Shown: in pieces, positions 11,505 to 26,058 of the stretch
How the letters are laid out: each line of letters begins with the position of its first letter
How positions within the stretch are numbered: position 1 is the first letter of the stretch
From: Dryas octopetala
Taxonomy: Eukaryota > Streptophyta > Magnoliopsida > Rosales > Rosaceae
Assembly (NCBI GenBank): GCA_963921425.1
Contig: OY992840.1
Coordinates: 12,216,501-12,280,500 of the forward strand
Direction of reading: 5' to 3'
DNA length: 64,000 nucleotides
Program-made: the position numbers and the translations under genes
Notes under the pieces: generated by a model
Databases searched by the model: none
What the model was told of the DNA's origin: nothing
What the model saw: the letters and a program-made list of their open reading frames with translations, nothing else

Positions 11505-13717
11505 TAATAACCACTAAGACATATAGTAAGGCTACCTTGGTTGCAACTTGCAAGGGTTCTTGAGACAAACACCAAATACTCATAACTTAGCAAGAAGTTG
11601 ACCAATTAATTTTCACCGTTCTCACAAAAGATGATATAAGATCTAAAGTGCATCGATGTTGTTTGAATGGATACATAATTAATCATAATATAACGGAAAT
11701 GTTCTCTTGTTAAACACATTAATTATATATTATGTTTTTTTTTAGTGCTAAAGACATCATTATGTTGTTAGATTATGAATTTGGATATGTCTTTGATTAG
11801 ATTGTATTCTTAACTGAATGTTTGATTCAAATTCACAATTTGATAAAAAACATTATTCTTAATTTTTGGGAGGCAATTTCACAATCCCTTTTCTCCACTT
11901 GCACTCCTATATTTTTATAGCTTGTTGTTATATTTTTCTATTATTTGTATTCCAAGTTTGCCCTTTATAGCTCTTGACTTTTAATATATTTTAATTTTTG
12001 TCCAGTGAGGTTCCCATCATTGAAATCTAAATGTAAGTTCCTCTTATCCCTACTTATAGAGAGGTTGTTTCCCAAGTTAATTGTAATGGAACAACCTTAC
12101 CAGGATACGTACCCAATGAGTTAAAAATTGAGGCTTCATCAATAATGATATAATGCAGCTTTCATAAATCATTCTTCTTAATTGTCACTTATGAGCCTCA
12201 AATTTTCTCTTAACTACACGTCAGCAGAGTATCACTTTGATTGTCTATATATATCTTGTGCTAATATCTCCAATTCCTACAAAATGTAACAATTGAGTCC
12301 TAACTGCCCAAAGGGAGATTCATCTCCAATGGGTCTCGATGCTTCAGTTAGTCATTGATTTATGAATTTTTGGAATATATATTAATTGTCGAAGCAGTTT
12401 ATTAATAGGTTCTATCTCTTACTCAGTTATTTAATAATTGAGTTACTCTTTAATTTGGGCTTTGAGGTCCAATATCATTGGGCCTCTCATTAATTAAACA
12501 TGGTAGATTAATTATGGCCCATCAGTCACCAAGATCGGAGGTATTTGCTAGACTAATCATGATACGCATCTTCAGATCCACTCAATGCATCCCTTTGTAG
12601 CTTAATTTCCACCCCATTTTTTTAGAATATGGCCAAAGTAATGGCTTAAAATATGCATCCTAGTCCCACAGTTGTACAGGAGGTTATTGATGTTCTTTAA
12701 CCAAAACACTTCAAACTTTAAACCAAAAACATAAAAAAATGAAATTATGGCAACAAAATACCAGAGCCTTCATCAATTCAAGATCCAAGATTTCCATTTT
12801 TTCTTACAACATAAGATCCAACATTTATTATTTTCTTCTCTAATTTAGAGATTTGAACAAAATCTTTTAGAAAAAGAGATCTATACTATGAGTAGATCGA
12901 GTACCTAAGAATACAAACTTAATTCTGGGCTGCGAAGGAGTACAGCCGTTTTTTTTTTTTTTTCCTGAAAGTACTACAGTCTTCTAATGCTATGAAGGGG
13001 TTGATTTTGAAAAATTATATAAAAAAGCATTAAAGAAATAAAGGGAGTGTAAGAAGAGAAAAATGAAGTGTGAAAATCGCCTCCCTATTTTTTTGTAACG
13101 TGTGGATGTTAACTTTGTATGATGGACGAATATATAGATGCATCCAGGTTGAGATTAGTTAGCACAATCTGAACAATCTGTATTGAAAGTAGAATTACCA
13201 ATGTTAAATTGTAGAAGTAAAGCAAATTAATTAATTGTGATCGTGAATTTGCATTTAAACAAGCATCTGAGTCATACCAGCCATTACTTTTAAAAATGAA
13301 GCGGAAATTTTAAGCTCAAGCATAATTACATAATTCCTCAAACAGAACGGTCCCGAATAAATTTAGAGAACTCATAATGCCTAATGCACAAATCAGAAAC
13401 AGAAATAGCAAAACGAGGTAATCTATGAGCAACTCTTAAAAGACTAATTTTTCCATGCAAACTTTTGTTACTTACTGACTTGCACACCTGCAAACTAGAA
13501 GTTTAAGCTTGGCTCAGTACTACTAATTAATCATAACATAACCCTACTTAATTACAATGTTCAGTTTGTTAATATAATGTTAACTCTTTTGTTGTATGTG
13601 TCCTAATTAAGTTGCCAATGTAGCGTTATATTAACAACATTTTATTAATATAAGGTTTTAACTCTTGTGTCATCTCTGTTAGCCAGCCTTATATATACAT
13701 GTTGGTTTCAGTGTTAG
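11505..13717. repeat. Module 1 intergenic DNA shared with A, B and C
   Basis: No gene. The left part matches 21244-22000, 37938-38650 and 52800-53150. The right part matches 27821-29010, 38781-39970 and 53300-54480. Near 13530 the sequence passes directly from CTAATTAATCATAACA to the segment that in A lies downstream of the type III gene's promoter (30290 onward), so module 1 has no type III gene. Confidence 0.75.
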
Positions 13718-14383
13718 AAAAAACAGTTGTGAAGTAAAATAGCTGTGAAGTAAAGTCAGCTGTAAAATAAAGCAGTTGAATATTTAGTAAATTATGTTTT
13801 CAAAAGTGCTATGAGTACAAATTAAAAACAGTATCAAAGTGTTTGGTAAATGTTAATGTAAAAGTGCCGTGACTATGTATAATTACTAAAATGGACATGA
13901 TGTTGAAAGTGTCTTCACTTATTTATTTGGTAAAAATAAAATATTTTTTTACTTGTTTTTGAAATTTTTTGCTACAAATTTTTATTAGCATTAATTTTTC
14001 TAAGAACAACATTATTAAATAAATATGCCTATTATTTTTTAGGTATATTATAATTTTAATCATACAAATAAAATATCATAATTAATTATCACAATATAAA
14101 ATATAACTAACAATGAACATATATTTTAATTTAATATAAACAAATAAAAATTAGAAATCAATGAGGGTATTATGGGTAAAATAAAATATTCATTAGTGCT
14201 GTGATTCACTGTAGCTTTGAAAAGTACCTACAAATCTACTTTATGTTTTTGTTATGAGGAGTTGAGAATTGTGGGAAAAAGTAGTTTTTAATTTTTTTAT
14301 CAAACACCAAAATTGCTGTAGGTGATTGAGAATTGTCATCCACAACAGCTTTTGGGTCCTCTACCGCAATCCCAAACGGGGCC
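13718..14383. mobile_element. MITE-like element, same family as 32343-33030, opposite orientation, left end truncated
   Basis: The right end complements to GGCCCCGTTTGGGATTGC, matching the left end of the element at 32343. The interior matches it in reverse, but the last about 19 bases of the other end are missing. TTAG occurs on both sides. AT-rich and non-coding. Confidence 0.6.
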
Positions 14384-14741
14384 TTAGATAATTTTGGAAT
14401 CAAATTTGTAATTCTTTGTAGATTTCTGAAATATTTGTGGAACTGCCCTGTTTGTACTTAAACTGCATTATTATGGCTTCGTCAAGAGAGGGTATAAAAC
14501 ATTGTATTCTTATTAAAAAAAAAAAGTAAAAGTAATTGACCCAATTAAGTGGATACAATTTGATGATGGATCTATTATTGATCACGTACAGCATTTCTTC
14601 CTAGGAAATAATGGATAAAAAGCATAGCACTCTTTTGATACACAAAAGTTGAATCAAAACTAAACCAAATTCAAAGGCTCACATACATGCATGGAAAATC
14701 GATCAACAATACCTAGCTAGCTTGATCGTCACAAAATATCT

Positions 14742-16930
<2,189 letters not shown>

Positions 16931-16965
16931 CAACCAGTGGCAACAAGTGGAACTGCAATACAAAA

Positions 16966-17119
16966 ATGGTTTTTTCGGAGGTTACTGGAGGCATCGGACT
17001 GATACCAAATCCCTTTAGCGGATATGATCCAATTGCAAACTTCTCTGGTGTGATAGGAAGCACTCTTTTCTCCCTTGGAACTGACCTTGTCTTTGACATA
17101 TCTACAAGGGCAAACCAAA
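16966..17119 (+). pseudogene. Fragment resembling a mitochondrial porin (VDAC) exon
   Basis: The plus-strand frame reads a GGIGL motif, then PIANFSGVIGSTLFSLGTDL and VFDIST. This is very close to the central strand region of plant VDACs, as I recall the family (GLTANP then VNFSGVIG and ALGTDVSFDT). Compared with the family there is an insertion of a few residues before PIANF, and the upstream bases match VELQY only in another frame, so it is broken. No other porin exons are nearby. The right flank ends in a short sequence typical of non-autonomous transposon ends, so it may be a captured exon. Confidence 0.55.
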
Positions 17120-17399
17120 ATCTCGGTACCGTTTTTTTTCGGTACTGTTATTCTCAGTATCGGTTGGAACGATTTCGGGTGCGTTCTCGATTTTTCGGTC
17201 AAACCAACCCAACCCTACTGGTAGTGGTGTCTTATCTTGTGACTTGCTATGTATAACTATTTTGGTAGAAGAATATGATGCTCTCTATTAAGCAAATTAA
17301 TGTGTAGTAACTGTGGACAGCTGTGGACAAACAGATGACTAGATGAGGAAATAAATGCTCTAGAGTCTCACAAAGAATTTGAACTCGACAAATTAAAAG

Positions 17400-17803
17400 G
17401 ACACTACTTGGGTCACCCCTCCTCCCAAAATAACAATTTCCGTAATACCGGCGCATGATCGAAACCGTTCACTTTTTAGATCACCTATTAAAGATCATCT
17501 CTGTAAAAAATCAACTCAATCAGAAATCGTTTGATTATATAACTGTTGCTGATTAAATAGAAAAAATCAACGGTTTGGTCAAAAAATCACTCTTTAATTG
17601 AAAACCATCAATTTTTTCTACTTAATTGACAACAGTTATATAACCAAACGATTTTCGATTGATTTGATTTTTTACAGAGATAATCTTTAATTGGTTATCT
17701 AACAAGTGAATGGTTTCGATCATGCACCGGCATTGCCGAAATTGAAATTTGGAGAGATGGGGTGACCTTGAAATACCCCCTAGGAGTGACCCAAATATTT
17801 TCC
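17400..17803. mobile_element. Fold-back (long inverted repeat) element, 404 bp
   Basis: The two halves are imperfect inverted copies over almost the full length: the left half has GATCGAAACCGTTCACTT and the right half complements to GATCGAAACCATTCACTT, with further matches toward the ends (TTGGGTCACCCC and TTGGGTCACTCC). TTAAAAG flanks both sides (17393-17399 and 17804-17810). The homologous site near 48870 is empty. Confidence 0.75.
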
Positions 17804-18727
17804 TTAAAAGAATACACAGAGTGGATAGATCACAAAGTACAAAGGTAGCTGTTGTACAATCCACCAATCAAATTCACGTCTCAATGTCTCATGCATATTG
17901 GATGGGAATATTTTGTTTGGTAGAAATTGAAGGGAAATTTTTGTTATAAATACTAAAAATAGGAATGTGAGTTACGAATCATGCCTTTAAAACTAAAACT
18001 AGAACTTAAAATAAACTAGCAAAAATCTTAAAAATTATTTTTATAGTAAATTACTTTAAAATCTATTTTACATGTACTTAATGATAAATTAACAAACTCA
18101 CTTAAAAAGTTGCAATGACAAATAGGTCCACTTTTTTTTTTTTTTTTTAAATTGGGCGAATTGTTATTGTCGAACAATGGCAATTAGTAACAGTCATTTT
18201 TACGTAAAAACACGGATGCATGTAATTCCATAAGCTTGAATTTTGTGTTTTATGATGGTTTTATTAATTTTTGACATGTTTATGTAAGAAAAGACATAAA
18301 GTATATCTATAAGTATTATTATTGTTATGCAATTCAAATAACTACTATTGCACAGTGGCAATAATTATTACTGTCTAACAGTGGCAATTGTCGAACACTT
18401 GGTGAACATTATCGAGTGCTCGGTGGGTTATGTGTCACCCGCGTTTCATTAAAGTGGACTAGACTGAGATTTACTATAGCACGTGGCTGAGTTATCAGTC
18501 TTATTCTTCAACTGGACTTTTAAAAAAAATTAAACCTTATTTTTAGCTTTTTGATTTTTCATTTCATATATATTTTCTTCTCTCTGCTTCAATCTATCAT
18601 TTATATTCTTACTTTTTTAAAATTTTTATTTCTTATTAAAAAACAAAAGCATAAATATTACAAAACATACCCTAAGGCCTAAACAATCATGAGGCTCATT
18701 AAGTGTTATGATTGCAACGAGCATTAA
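17804..18727. repeat. Module A intergenic DNA, shared with 9525-10423 and 50264-50970
   Basis: AT-rich, no gene. It follows module 1 and the region right of 50263 closely, with small indels in homopolymers. Confidence 0.65.
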
Positions 18728-19295
18728 GAGCATTCGTAATGTTGGTGTTCAATGCAATTTTATTGCATGAAATTGAACTAATGGATTCAAATCCACTTGC
18801 AGTGCTAGCTATAGTTTAGTTCATTGCAATTGCAATAGAGGGTGCATGAAATAGCACCCTGTTATGAATTGCAATAGCAACCAGACAAGGGCCCCACATG
18901 TCATATAAGCTTGCAGAAGAGAGAGAACCAGAAAAGAGAAAACCAATATTGAGCGGGTGACACCTGTCACTTGAAGTTTATATATTTTTTTAAAATCAAT
19001 GTATTACAATTTTGTTACCTTTCAATATAAAAGTTGGCCGCAAAATTTTTTTTTTTTTTTAATATATCCAAAATTACTCTCTTTTTTAAGATTTTTTTTA
19101 GGCCATTTCAATGGTATAATTTTTAACATAATTAAATTTATCTATTTTATTTTATTTGAGTACATAAGACAACATTTAAAAAGATATAACTATTGACATG
19201 AAGTTATTAAACTGTGTCATTACAAGTAAAACTGCAGTTCAGTTTAATATATGTCAAAATTCTTTTGAACTATTGAACAACTATTGTGAATGCTC
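18728..19295. mobile_element. Harbinger/Tourist-like MITE (copy of the one at 10424)
   Basis: Same termini as at 10424-11504, TAA on the left, and no nested hAT element. Inherited by duplication. Confidence 0.65.
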
Positions 19296-19973
19296 TACTA
19301 ACCACTAAGACATATAGTAAGGCTACCTTGGTTGCAACTTGCAAGGGTTCTTAAGACAAACACCAAATACTCATAACCTAGCAAGAAGTTGACCAATTAA
19401 TTTTCACCGTTCTCACAAAAGATGATATAAGATCTAAAGTGCATCGATCCTGTTTGAATGGATACATAATTAATCATAATAGGGCAAATTACACAAAAGT
19501 ACCTCAACTAACCACCCTATATCACTTGAGTACCCCAATTACAAAAAGTTGCTCGTAGGTACCTCAATTACTGATTTTGCACATCCAGGTACCTCCGTCA
19601 ACTTTTCCGTCAGGCCTACCGTTATTTGTCCACGCGGCACACTAAAAACATGCCACGTGGATAACAAAAAAAAATAATAAAAAAAATTTTAAAAAATGAA
19701 CTAATTATTTAAAAAAAAAAATTAAAAAATTAAAAACTCAAAAAAATAAAAAATAAAAACAATAAAAATGGAGCAGCACCCCTCCCTCCGCCCTCCGCCT
19801 CCCACCCCTCCCCCGAGACCCACCCAACCCCAGCCACCCACCCCTCCGACCCCAGCCACCTTGCCGGCGACCCCAGCCACCACGCCGGCGACCCCTGATC
19901 CCAAATATCTCAAGCTTCTCAGCCAAAGCCACAAACTTTCCCATTCAATCACAAAAACCATCATCTGGGCTTG

Positions 19974-20401
19974 ATGGGTGTCGAAGGAGCTGAAGAATCA
20001 GGAGGCACAAAAGTTCCCCAATCAAAATTCCGGCACAACTCACCTTTGGTCCAAGTGGGACTCATTGGGTTCGTCTGTTTTTGCTGTCCGGGCATGTTCA
20101 ATGCCCTCTCAGGCATGGGAGGTGGTGGCCAGGTTGATCCCACCGCCGCCAACAACGCCAACACCGCCCTCTACACCACCTTCGCCGTCTTCGGCATCCT
20201 CGGCGGCGGCATCTACAACATCTTAGGCCCTCGCCTCACTCTCCTCTCGGCCTGCTCCACTTATGTGCTCTACGCAGGCTCATTTGTACTACAACCACCA
20301 CCAGCATCAGGCCTTCGCCATTGTCGCTGGAGCGATTCTCGGGATCGGTGCAGGCCTACTTCAGTACTCCAATGTTCATATTGAGGTGGCCGGAGAAGGG
20401 A
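19974..20401 (+). pseudogene. Captured UNC93-like protein 1 fragment, frameshifted
   Basis: From the ATG at 19974 the frame encodes a 5' exon of a plant UNC93-like membrane protein: NSPLVQVGLIGFVCFCCPG, then MFNALSGMGGGGQVDPTAAN, NTALYTTFAVFGILGGGIYN and GPRLTL. This matches the N-terminal membrane segments of that major-facilitator-related family, from memory. After YAGSF near 20283 the frame shifts (two bases apparently missing) and continues as YYNHHQHQAFAIVAGAIL and GIGAGLL, then ends in unrelated sequence. The fragment sits exactly between the inverted repeats of the MULE, so it was captured. Only the first quarter of the parent protein is present. No intact protein can be made from it. 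Confidence 0.85.
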
Positions 20402-20903
20402 GGGAGGTGGGTGGGTCATTGAGTTGGGTGGCCGACGCGGGGGAGGAGGAAGGAGGAGGGCTCGGGGCTGGGGTTTCGGGGAGAGAGAGAGAGAGTTAGA
20501 GAGAGATGAGAGGGGTCGGGTGGGTCGTCTGGTGGGTCGCCGGCGTGGTGGCTGGGGTCGCCGGCAAGGTGGCTGGGGTCGGAGGGGTGGGTGGCTGGGG
20601 TTGGGTGGGTCTCGGGGGAGGGGTGGGAGGCGGAGGGCGGAGGGAGGGGTGCTGCTCCATTTTTATTGTTTTTATTTTTTATTTTTTTGAGTTTTTAATT
20701 TTTTAATTTTTTTAAATAATTAGTTCATTTTTTAAAATTTTTTTATTATTTTTTTTTTGTTATCCACATGGCATGTTTTTAGTGTGCCACGTGGACAAAT
20801 AACGGCAGGCCTGACGGAAAAGTTGACGGAGGTACCTGGATGTGCAAAATCAGTAATTGAGGTACCTACGAGCAACTTTTTGTAATTGGGGTACTCAAGT
20901 GAT

Positions 20904-21195
20904 GGGCCCGTTTGGCACTGCTTCTTAGAAGCACTTTTATTTAGTAGCGCTTTTATCAGAAGCGCTTATGTTAAGAAGCACATATAAATTTTTATAAAAC
21001 TTATAAGTTGTTTATGCAAAAGCACTTGAAAGTGCTTCTTGAGAAAGCACCTGTCAGGTGCTTCTCAAAAAACCCCTTAAAAGTGTTTTTATAACTCAAA
21101 AGCACTTCTAATTATTTTTGCCAAACGCTATCAAAAGCGCTTTTACTAATTTGAAAGCGCTTTTGACAATTTTAAAAGCAGTGCCAAACGGGCCC
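20904..21195. mobile_element. Small MITE nested in the right arm of the Pack-MULE
   Basis: Termini are GGGCCCGTTTGGCACTGC and its exact complement, 292 bp in all, with internal AAGCGCTTTT-type repeats. The B copy (near 37888) is empty. Both flanks read AT, but the empty site also has ATAT, so I see no clear target duplication. Confidence 0.75.
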
Positions 21196-21243
21196 ATAGG
21201 GTGGTTAGTTGAGGTACTTTTGTGTAATTTGCCCATCATAATA

Positions 21244-22079
21244 TAACGGAAATGTTCTCTTGTTAAGCACATTAATTATATATTATGTTTTTTTTTTCTG
21301 TGCTAAAGACATCATTATGTTGTTAGATTATGAATTTAGATATATCTTTGATTAGATTGTATTCTTAACTGAATGTTTGATCCAAATTCACAATTTGATT
21401 AAAAAAAAAAAAACATTATTCTTAATTTTTGGGAGGCAATTTTCACACTCCCTTTTCTCCACTTGCACTGCTATATTTTTATAGCTTGTTGTTATATTTT
21501 TTTATTATTTGTATTCCAAGTTTGCCCTTTATAGCTCTTGAGTTTTAATATATTTTAATTTTTGTCCAGTGAGGTTCCATCATTGAAGTCCGAATTGGTG
21601 AAATGATAGAATCTATAAAAATTATTCAACATGCTCAATCTAAATGCAAGTTCGTCTTATCCCTACTTATAGAGAGGTTGTTTCCCAGATTAATTGTAAT
21701 GGAACAACCTTACCAGGATACGTACCCGATGAGTTAAGAATTGAGGCTTCATCAATAATGATATAATGCAGGTTCCATAAATCATTCTACTTAATTGTCA
21801 CTTATGAGCCTCAAATTTTCTCTTAACTACACGCAGCATAGTATCACTTTGATCGTCTATATCTTGTGCAAAATATAGCAATTGCATCCTAACTGCCCAA
21901 AGGGAGATTCATCTCCAATGGGTCTCCAATGCTTAAGTTAGTCATTGATTTATGAATTTTTATTTATAAATTATATATCATCACCCCCCCTTCCACTCTT
22001 GATTCTGCCGAGCTTTATAGCTCTTCATCCGAGGAGTTAATTCCTAAATTGGAGGAGGAATCTTCTCCTATATATTAAC
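21244..22079. repeat. Module A intergenic DNA matching 37938-38777 and 11700-12390
   Basis: No gene. Near-identical to B by eye. A segment of about 110 bp at 21960-22075 is shared by A, B and C but missing in module 1. Confidence 0.7.
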
Positions 22080-23493
22080 TGTCACTACTACAAAATAGCA
22101 ATCAGACAACGGATTTTCACTGTTGTCTAAGTTTATAATTTACCGTCGTCTAATCGAGTGTTGTCTATTCATACCCCCAATAGACAACGGATAAAATCCG
22201 TTGTCCTGGTGCACCTACACAACGGTTATAGATGTACCACCGTTGTATATACAACCTTTAAAATCAATGATTTGGAGGATACCGTTGTTGAGTGCCAATT
22301 TAAACATCGGTTTATATTTAATAACCGATGTGTATATATATGTTAAACAACGGTTACCTTATGTAAATCATGAGTTTTACAACTATTTTAGATACAAACA
22401 CGAGGTGAAATACCCATGAAGACAACGATTTATTGATAATAACCGTTGTGTAGGCTATTGAAAATAGGTATACTGCCATGTCTATAGGTCTTTCATACTA
22501 CGGTGTTTACATGAAACCGTTGTATGAATGCATTAAAAACATCAGGTTTTAACCATATAACCGTTGTATATACTTATTTGGTACATCGGTTTTGAGTTAG
22601 AAACTGTTGTATGAAGGCATTTAGCACAATGGCTTTTTAAGGTTTGTATTGTATGCTTATGGATTAGACAATGGTTTCTGATATTGAACAATTGTAAGTT
22701 AAGGGTATAGACCACGCTTTTGATCGAAAAACTGTTGTATAATGTGCCTGTTTACATCTGTTTTAAGAAGCTCCCAATTGTCTTTGCTATAATACCATAA
22801 TGCAATTATGAACAAAATGCACAACCTGAGATTGGTTTTTTTTGGGTACATTCCTAACAAATATATATTCACAAATAACCATTTGCTCAAGTTTAAACTA
22901 ATCCACAATATTAAAGGATTTTGAAATTTATAAAGTACCAAATCATATATATAAAGTATTTTAAGGTAATACTTGTATATTCATAGCAAAAAAAAAAAAA
23001 AAAACAGGTAGTAATTGTATATATATATCTAGCTTACTACATTTCTTAACCCAATGCCATATACAAAAAACCAGCCATGCCATACACAAAAACCCTCCAT
23101 GCCATACAAAAAAACCAACCATAATCTATCTAATCACTAGCAAGCCTATCAATCATTAATATCCCCCAATTAAGCTAATCTAGTTAGCTAAACACATGAC
23201 CTACAAAATCAAGTTCAAAATGTTGTCATGCAAAAATCCAACATGTAAGTTTACATTTACTGCCCCAAAAAGTTTGCCCATTCAGCCCAGACATTGTCGA
23301 TATCTTCTTGGGTATATGTGTTGTCCTTCCTTCTCTTCTACTGAAACAAGGCAAAAATAGATAGAGCACTATATTTCAGAATAAACTAACAGAACAATCT
23401 GCCATACACAAAAATCAACAAGCTGAAATCAACAAATTCTGCCATACACAAAACTAAACAAGCTCAAATCAATACAAAATCAGCCAAGTTTGT

Positions 23494-23980
23494 CAAGCTG
23501 CCACAAATCCAACAAGACATGAACTTAATTCCAAAGCAAAATCAGCAAAAACTAGCCAAGATAAGAAACAAAAGCTGCCACAAAATCCAACAAGACATGA
23601 ACTTCCTAAGCAAAAACAAGCTATGAACTTCCTAAGCAAATGCTTTCAACAATATGCCATATATGATATATATTCTAAATGCCATATTCTGTTGGAGTTT
23701 TTCAAATCAATCAAATCAGCAAAGAAACAAAAGCTGCCACAAAATCCAACAAGTCATGAACTTCCTAAGCAAAATCAGCAAAAACCATATGCCCCTAAAT
23801 TGATAAGCTCAAATCCAGCAAGTTTTCCATGCCTGCACCCAACACCCTCATGCTCACCCAAAACAGAATACCCAAAGTTAATTAATTAGTTTCCTTTTAT
23901 TCCCTTAGAATTTTCCAATCTTTCAGCCACCAAAATAATAAAAGCACATTATAAATTGCCACAAGACATGAACTTCCCTT
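23494..23980. repeat. Dispersed direct repeats inside the CACTA element
   Basis: A unit containing AAGCTGCCACAAAATCCAAC and ACATGAACTTCC recurs at about 23494, 23572, 23730 and, shortened, 23955, with partial copies (CTATGAACTTCCTAAGCAAA) between. Non-coding. Confidence 0.7.
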
Positions 23981-24407
23981 ACAAAGTGGATAACTTCCTC
24001 AATTAAAATAATGATTCAAGTACCATAGTGATCAATTTATGGATTAAAGAGAACAAATAGAATGACATTTATTACTAATGAATACAAAGAGAAAATGTAC
24101 AACATATGGGCATATACAGAGACACACACAGTAAAAAAGATCATGAGAAAAAGTACCTGGACAGTGAATCCTGCAGAAACTTTATAGTAGTGATACCTTG
24201 TACAAGCTACTACAAAAAAAAAAAAAAAAATTACATCTTGACAAAAAAAATTACATCTTCAAGACTCCTACTCATGTACAAGCCATTTAATAGAAGATAC
24301 ATATATAAGACCGCACACTCAACTGAAATTCTTGAAATTTTACTTGACTTGGGAATCGGGAGACATTTTTTTGATTAAGAAAAAAGATATCAACTTTGCA
24401 AAATTAC

Positions 24408-24657
24408 CATGTTGACATAATCTAGAACCCGTGAATCCTTCATGGCATCAGTGGAGTTCCTTATTACACCCTGCTGATACCAATGTTACTTTAAATGGCT
24501 TCAGAAACTATTAAAATAGCAAAAAGATAAGTTCAGAAAAAGCGCTGACCGTCTTAAAGTTCTGCATAGAGATGAATCCACTTTTATTTGGCCCTAACAG
24601 TGTAAATTGCTCCCGGAGATAAGCCAGCTGTGCTACAGATAACGTCTTTGCAAGAGT
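24408..24657 (-). pseudogene. Captured exons of a CDPK-related protein kinase (CRK)
   Basis: Two exons with flanking splice signals are kept. Exon 24657-24550 (36 codons) reads TLAKTLSVAQLAYLREQF, then TLLGPNKSGFISMQNFKT. Exon 24470-24408 (21 codons) reads GVIRNSTDAMKDSRVLDYVN plus Met. Both match the degenerate EF-hand region at the C-terminus of plant CDPK-related kinases in order and phase. Acceptors GACAG and AGCAG and the donor GTAATT are present; the donor after the first exon is the unusual GTCAGC. The kinase domain and later exons are absent, so it cannot make the enzyme. It lies inside the CACTA element. Confidence 0.8.
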
Positions 24658-25733
24658 CTGTCACAATGGAAGAACATTTTCACTCCATATGTTAATGTTT
24701 TAAGAAGCATCAGATAATTTACATCAATAGCATTTGATGAAAATGACCAGAAAAGAAGATAAATGAATGTGCAAAAATATTCCAAAACACTCATCGCTCA
24801 AAGGAAGGTACTATTGTTTTAAACTTACAAAATGAATATAGATACTAAACAATTATGTTAAAGTAGATTCTCAGAGATTCTATTCTTCTTTTAGTTATTC
24901 CTCAGTTTCTATTTTAAGTCAGCCCTGATAACCAGTACAATATTTGGGTGCGCGAAACCAACTGTAAGAACAGCTTGGCTTCAAATCAATCAAAAACTAA
25001 AGCAACTGCAAAATCTAAGAGACATCATGAGACAATTAAATAATACTATGAAAGGGAAAACAACAAAAAAAGAAAGGAAAAATAAAAAAGGAAAATAACA
25101 TATTATTGAGGCACTACTTATATGATCAGTTGCAACATTTGAAGACATTTCAATTTCAATCAAAACAAAAACATACATAAAAAAGAGAACATAAATAAAC
25201 TTATCACTACATACCCCTAATGCTGATTTCCGTAGAGAAGATGAGCATATATAAGCTTTAACAAGTTTGTACACTATCATATCGATTGGTATCTTGGGAG
25301 AATTACAATTGTGAGACTAACTTTTCTGTTTAAATTAATGCAATGGTATAGAATTGGTGGAGATATTTGAACCAATTTTAACAATTTTATAATTCTAAAT
25401 AGCTTTTAAATTTTTCTGCATTCAGCTTCCTCTGTGAGTGAAAATCATATGATACTTGAGCATCTATTCCTGTACAAAAAAAAATTATATTTGTCAGAAC
25501 CTGGCAATTGGGCTCATGTAATAACTAGTTCTGGCCACTAGTTATTGAACCAAACCAATATTCACTTATAACTGTTGGAAGGACTATGCAAGATACAAAA
25601 TAAAAAGATGGCTAAAATTTTTCTCAAAAGAAAGATACAAAATAAAATGTACAGCAGAGAACAAGGAATTAAATTATAAATGTGCATGGATTCATAAAGG
25701 CTTCAACAGTATTGCATCCATGTATCCTCTTAC

Positions 25734-26058
25734 CGCCATACATGAGGTACATTGCCATTATTTCTCCCAATGCTATCATCCAGAATCCTATTCCCAACAC
25801 TAAAAAGTGATCGAGTAGATGCATTCTGTAACAATGAATTGCAGCAATAATAGACTTGGGTTTGACTAAGATAAAGCAAGAATCTATGATATATCAAAGT
25901 ACCCCTAACAAAATGTATAGCAAGAAACAAAATAGGTCAAGAGCTTACATATAAACTGGTTGATTTGATCGATTCCAAAGCCTTAGCATCAGAGAGATTA
26001 ACATTAGTCCCCTGCTTCAATTGCTGTCCAAGATGATGTAATAAAGCAGCTGATGGAT
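25734..26058 (-). pseudogene. Two captured exons of an unrecognised gene
   Basis: Exon 26058-25949 (110 bp) reads DPSAALLHHLGQQLKQGT, then NVNLSDAKALESIKSTSLY, with acceptor TTTTTAG and donor GTAAGC. Exon 25825-25734 (92 bp) reads NASTRSLFSVGNRILDDSIG and RNNGNVPHVW, with acceptor TTACAG and donor GTAAGA. The phases fit, so they splice into one frame. I do not recognise the protein. It may belong to the same parent as one neighbouring fragment or be a third captured gene. Confidence 0.6.

Larger units (their letters stand above)
19482..21234. mobile_element. Pack-MULE carrying an UNC93-like gene fragment
   Basis: An exact 9-bp target duplication ATCATAATA flanks the element (19473-19481 and 21235-21243); 9 bp is typical of Mutator. 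Its terminal inverted repeats start GGGCAAATTACACAAAAG and extend about 413 bp inward (to about 19894 on the left and from about 20534 on the right). Between them is a coding fragment of a host gene. Modules 1 (near 11686) and C (near 52810) have the empty site. The right arm is interrupted by a later 292-bp element. Module B has the same Pack-MULE, cut by the assembly gap. Confidence 0.9.

Noticed and set aside
20424-20706. Gly/Arg-rich frames in the Pack-MULE, also at 37399-37681
   Set aside because: They lie in the G-rich inner part of the inverted repeat, with the complement reading a Pro-rich frame at 19768; no gene signal.
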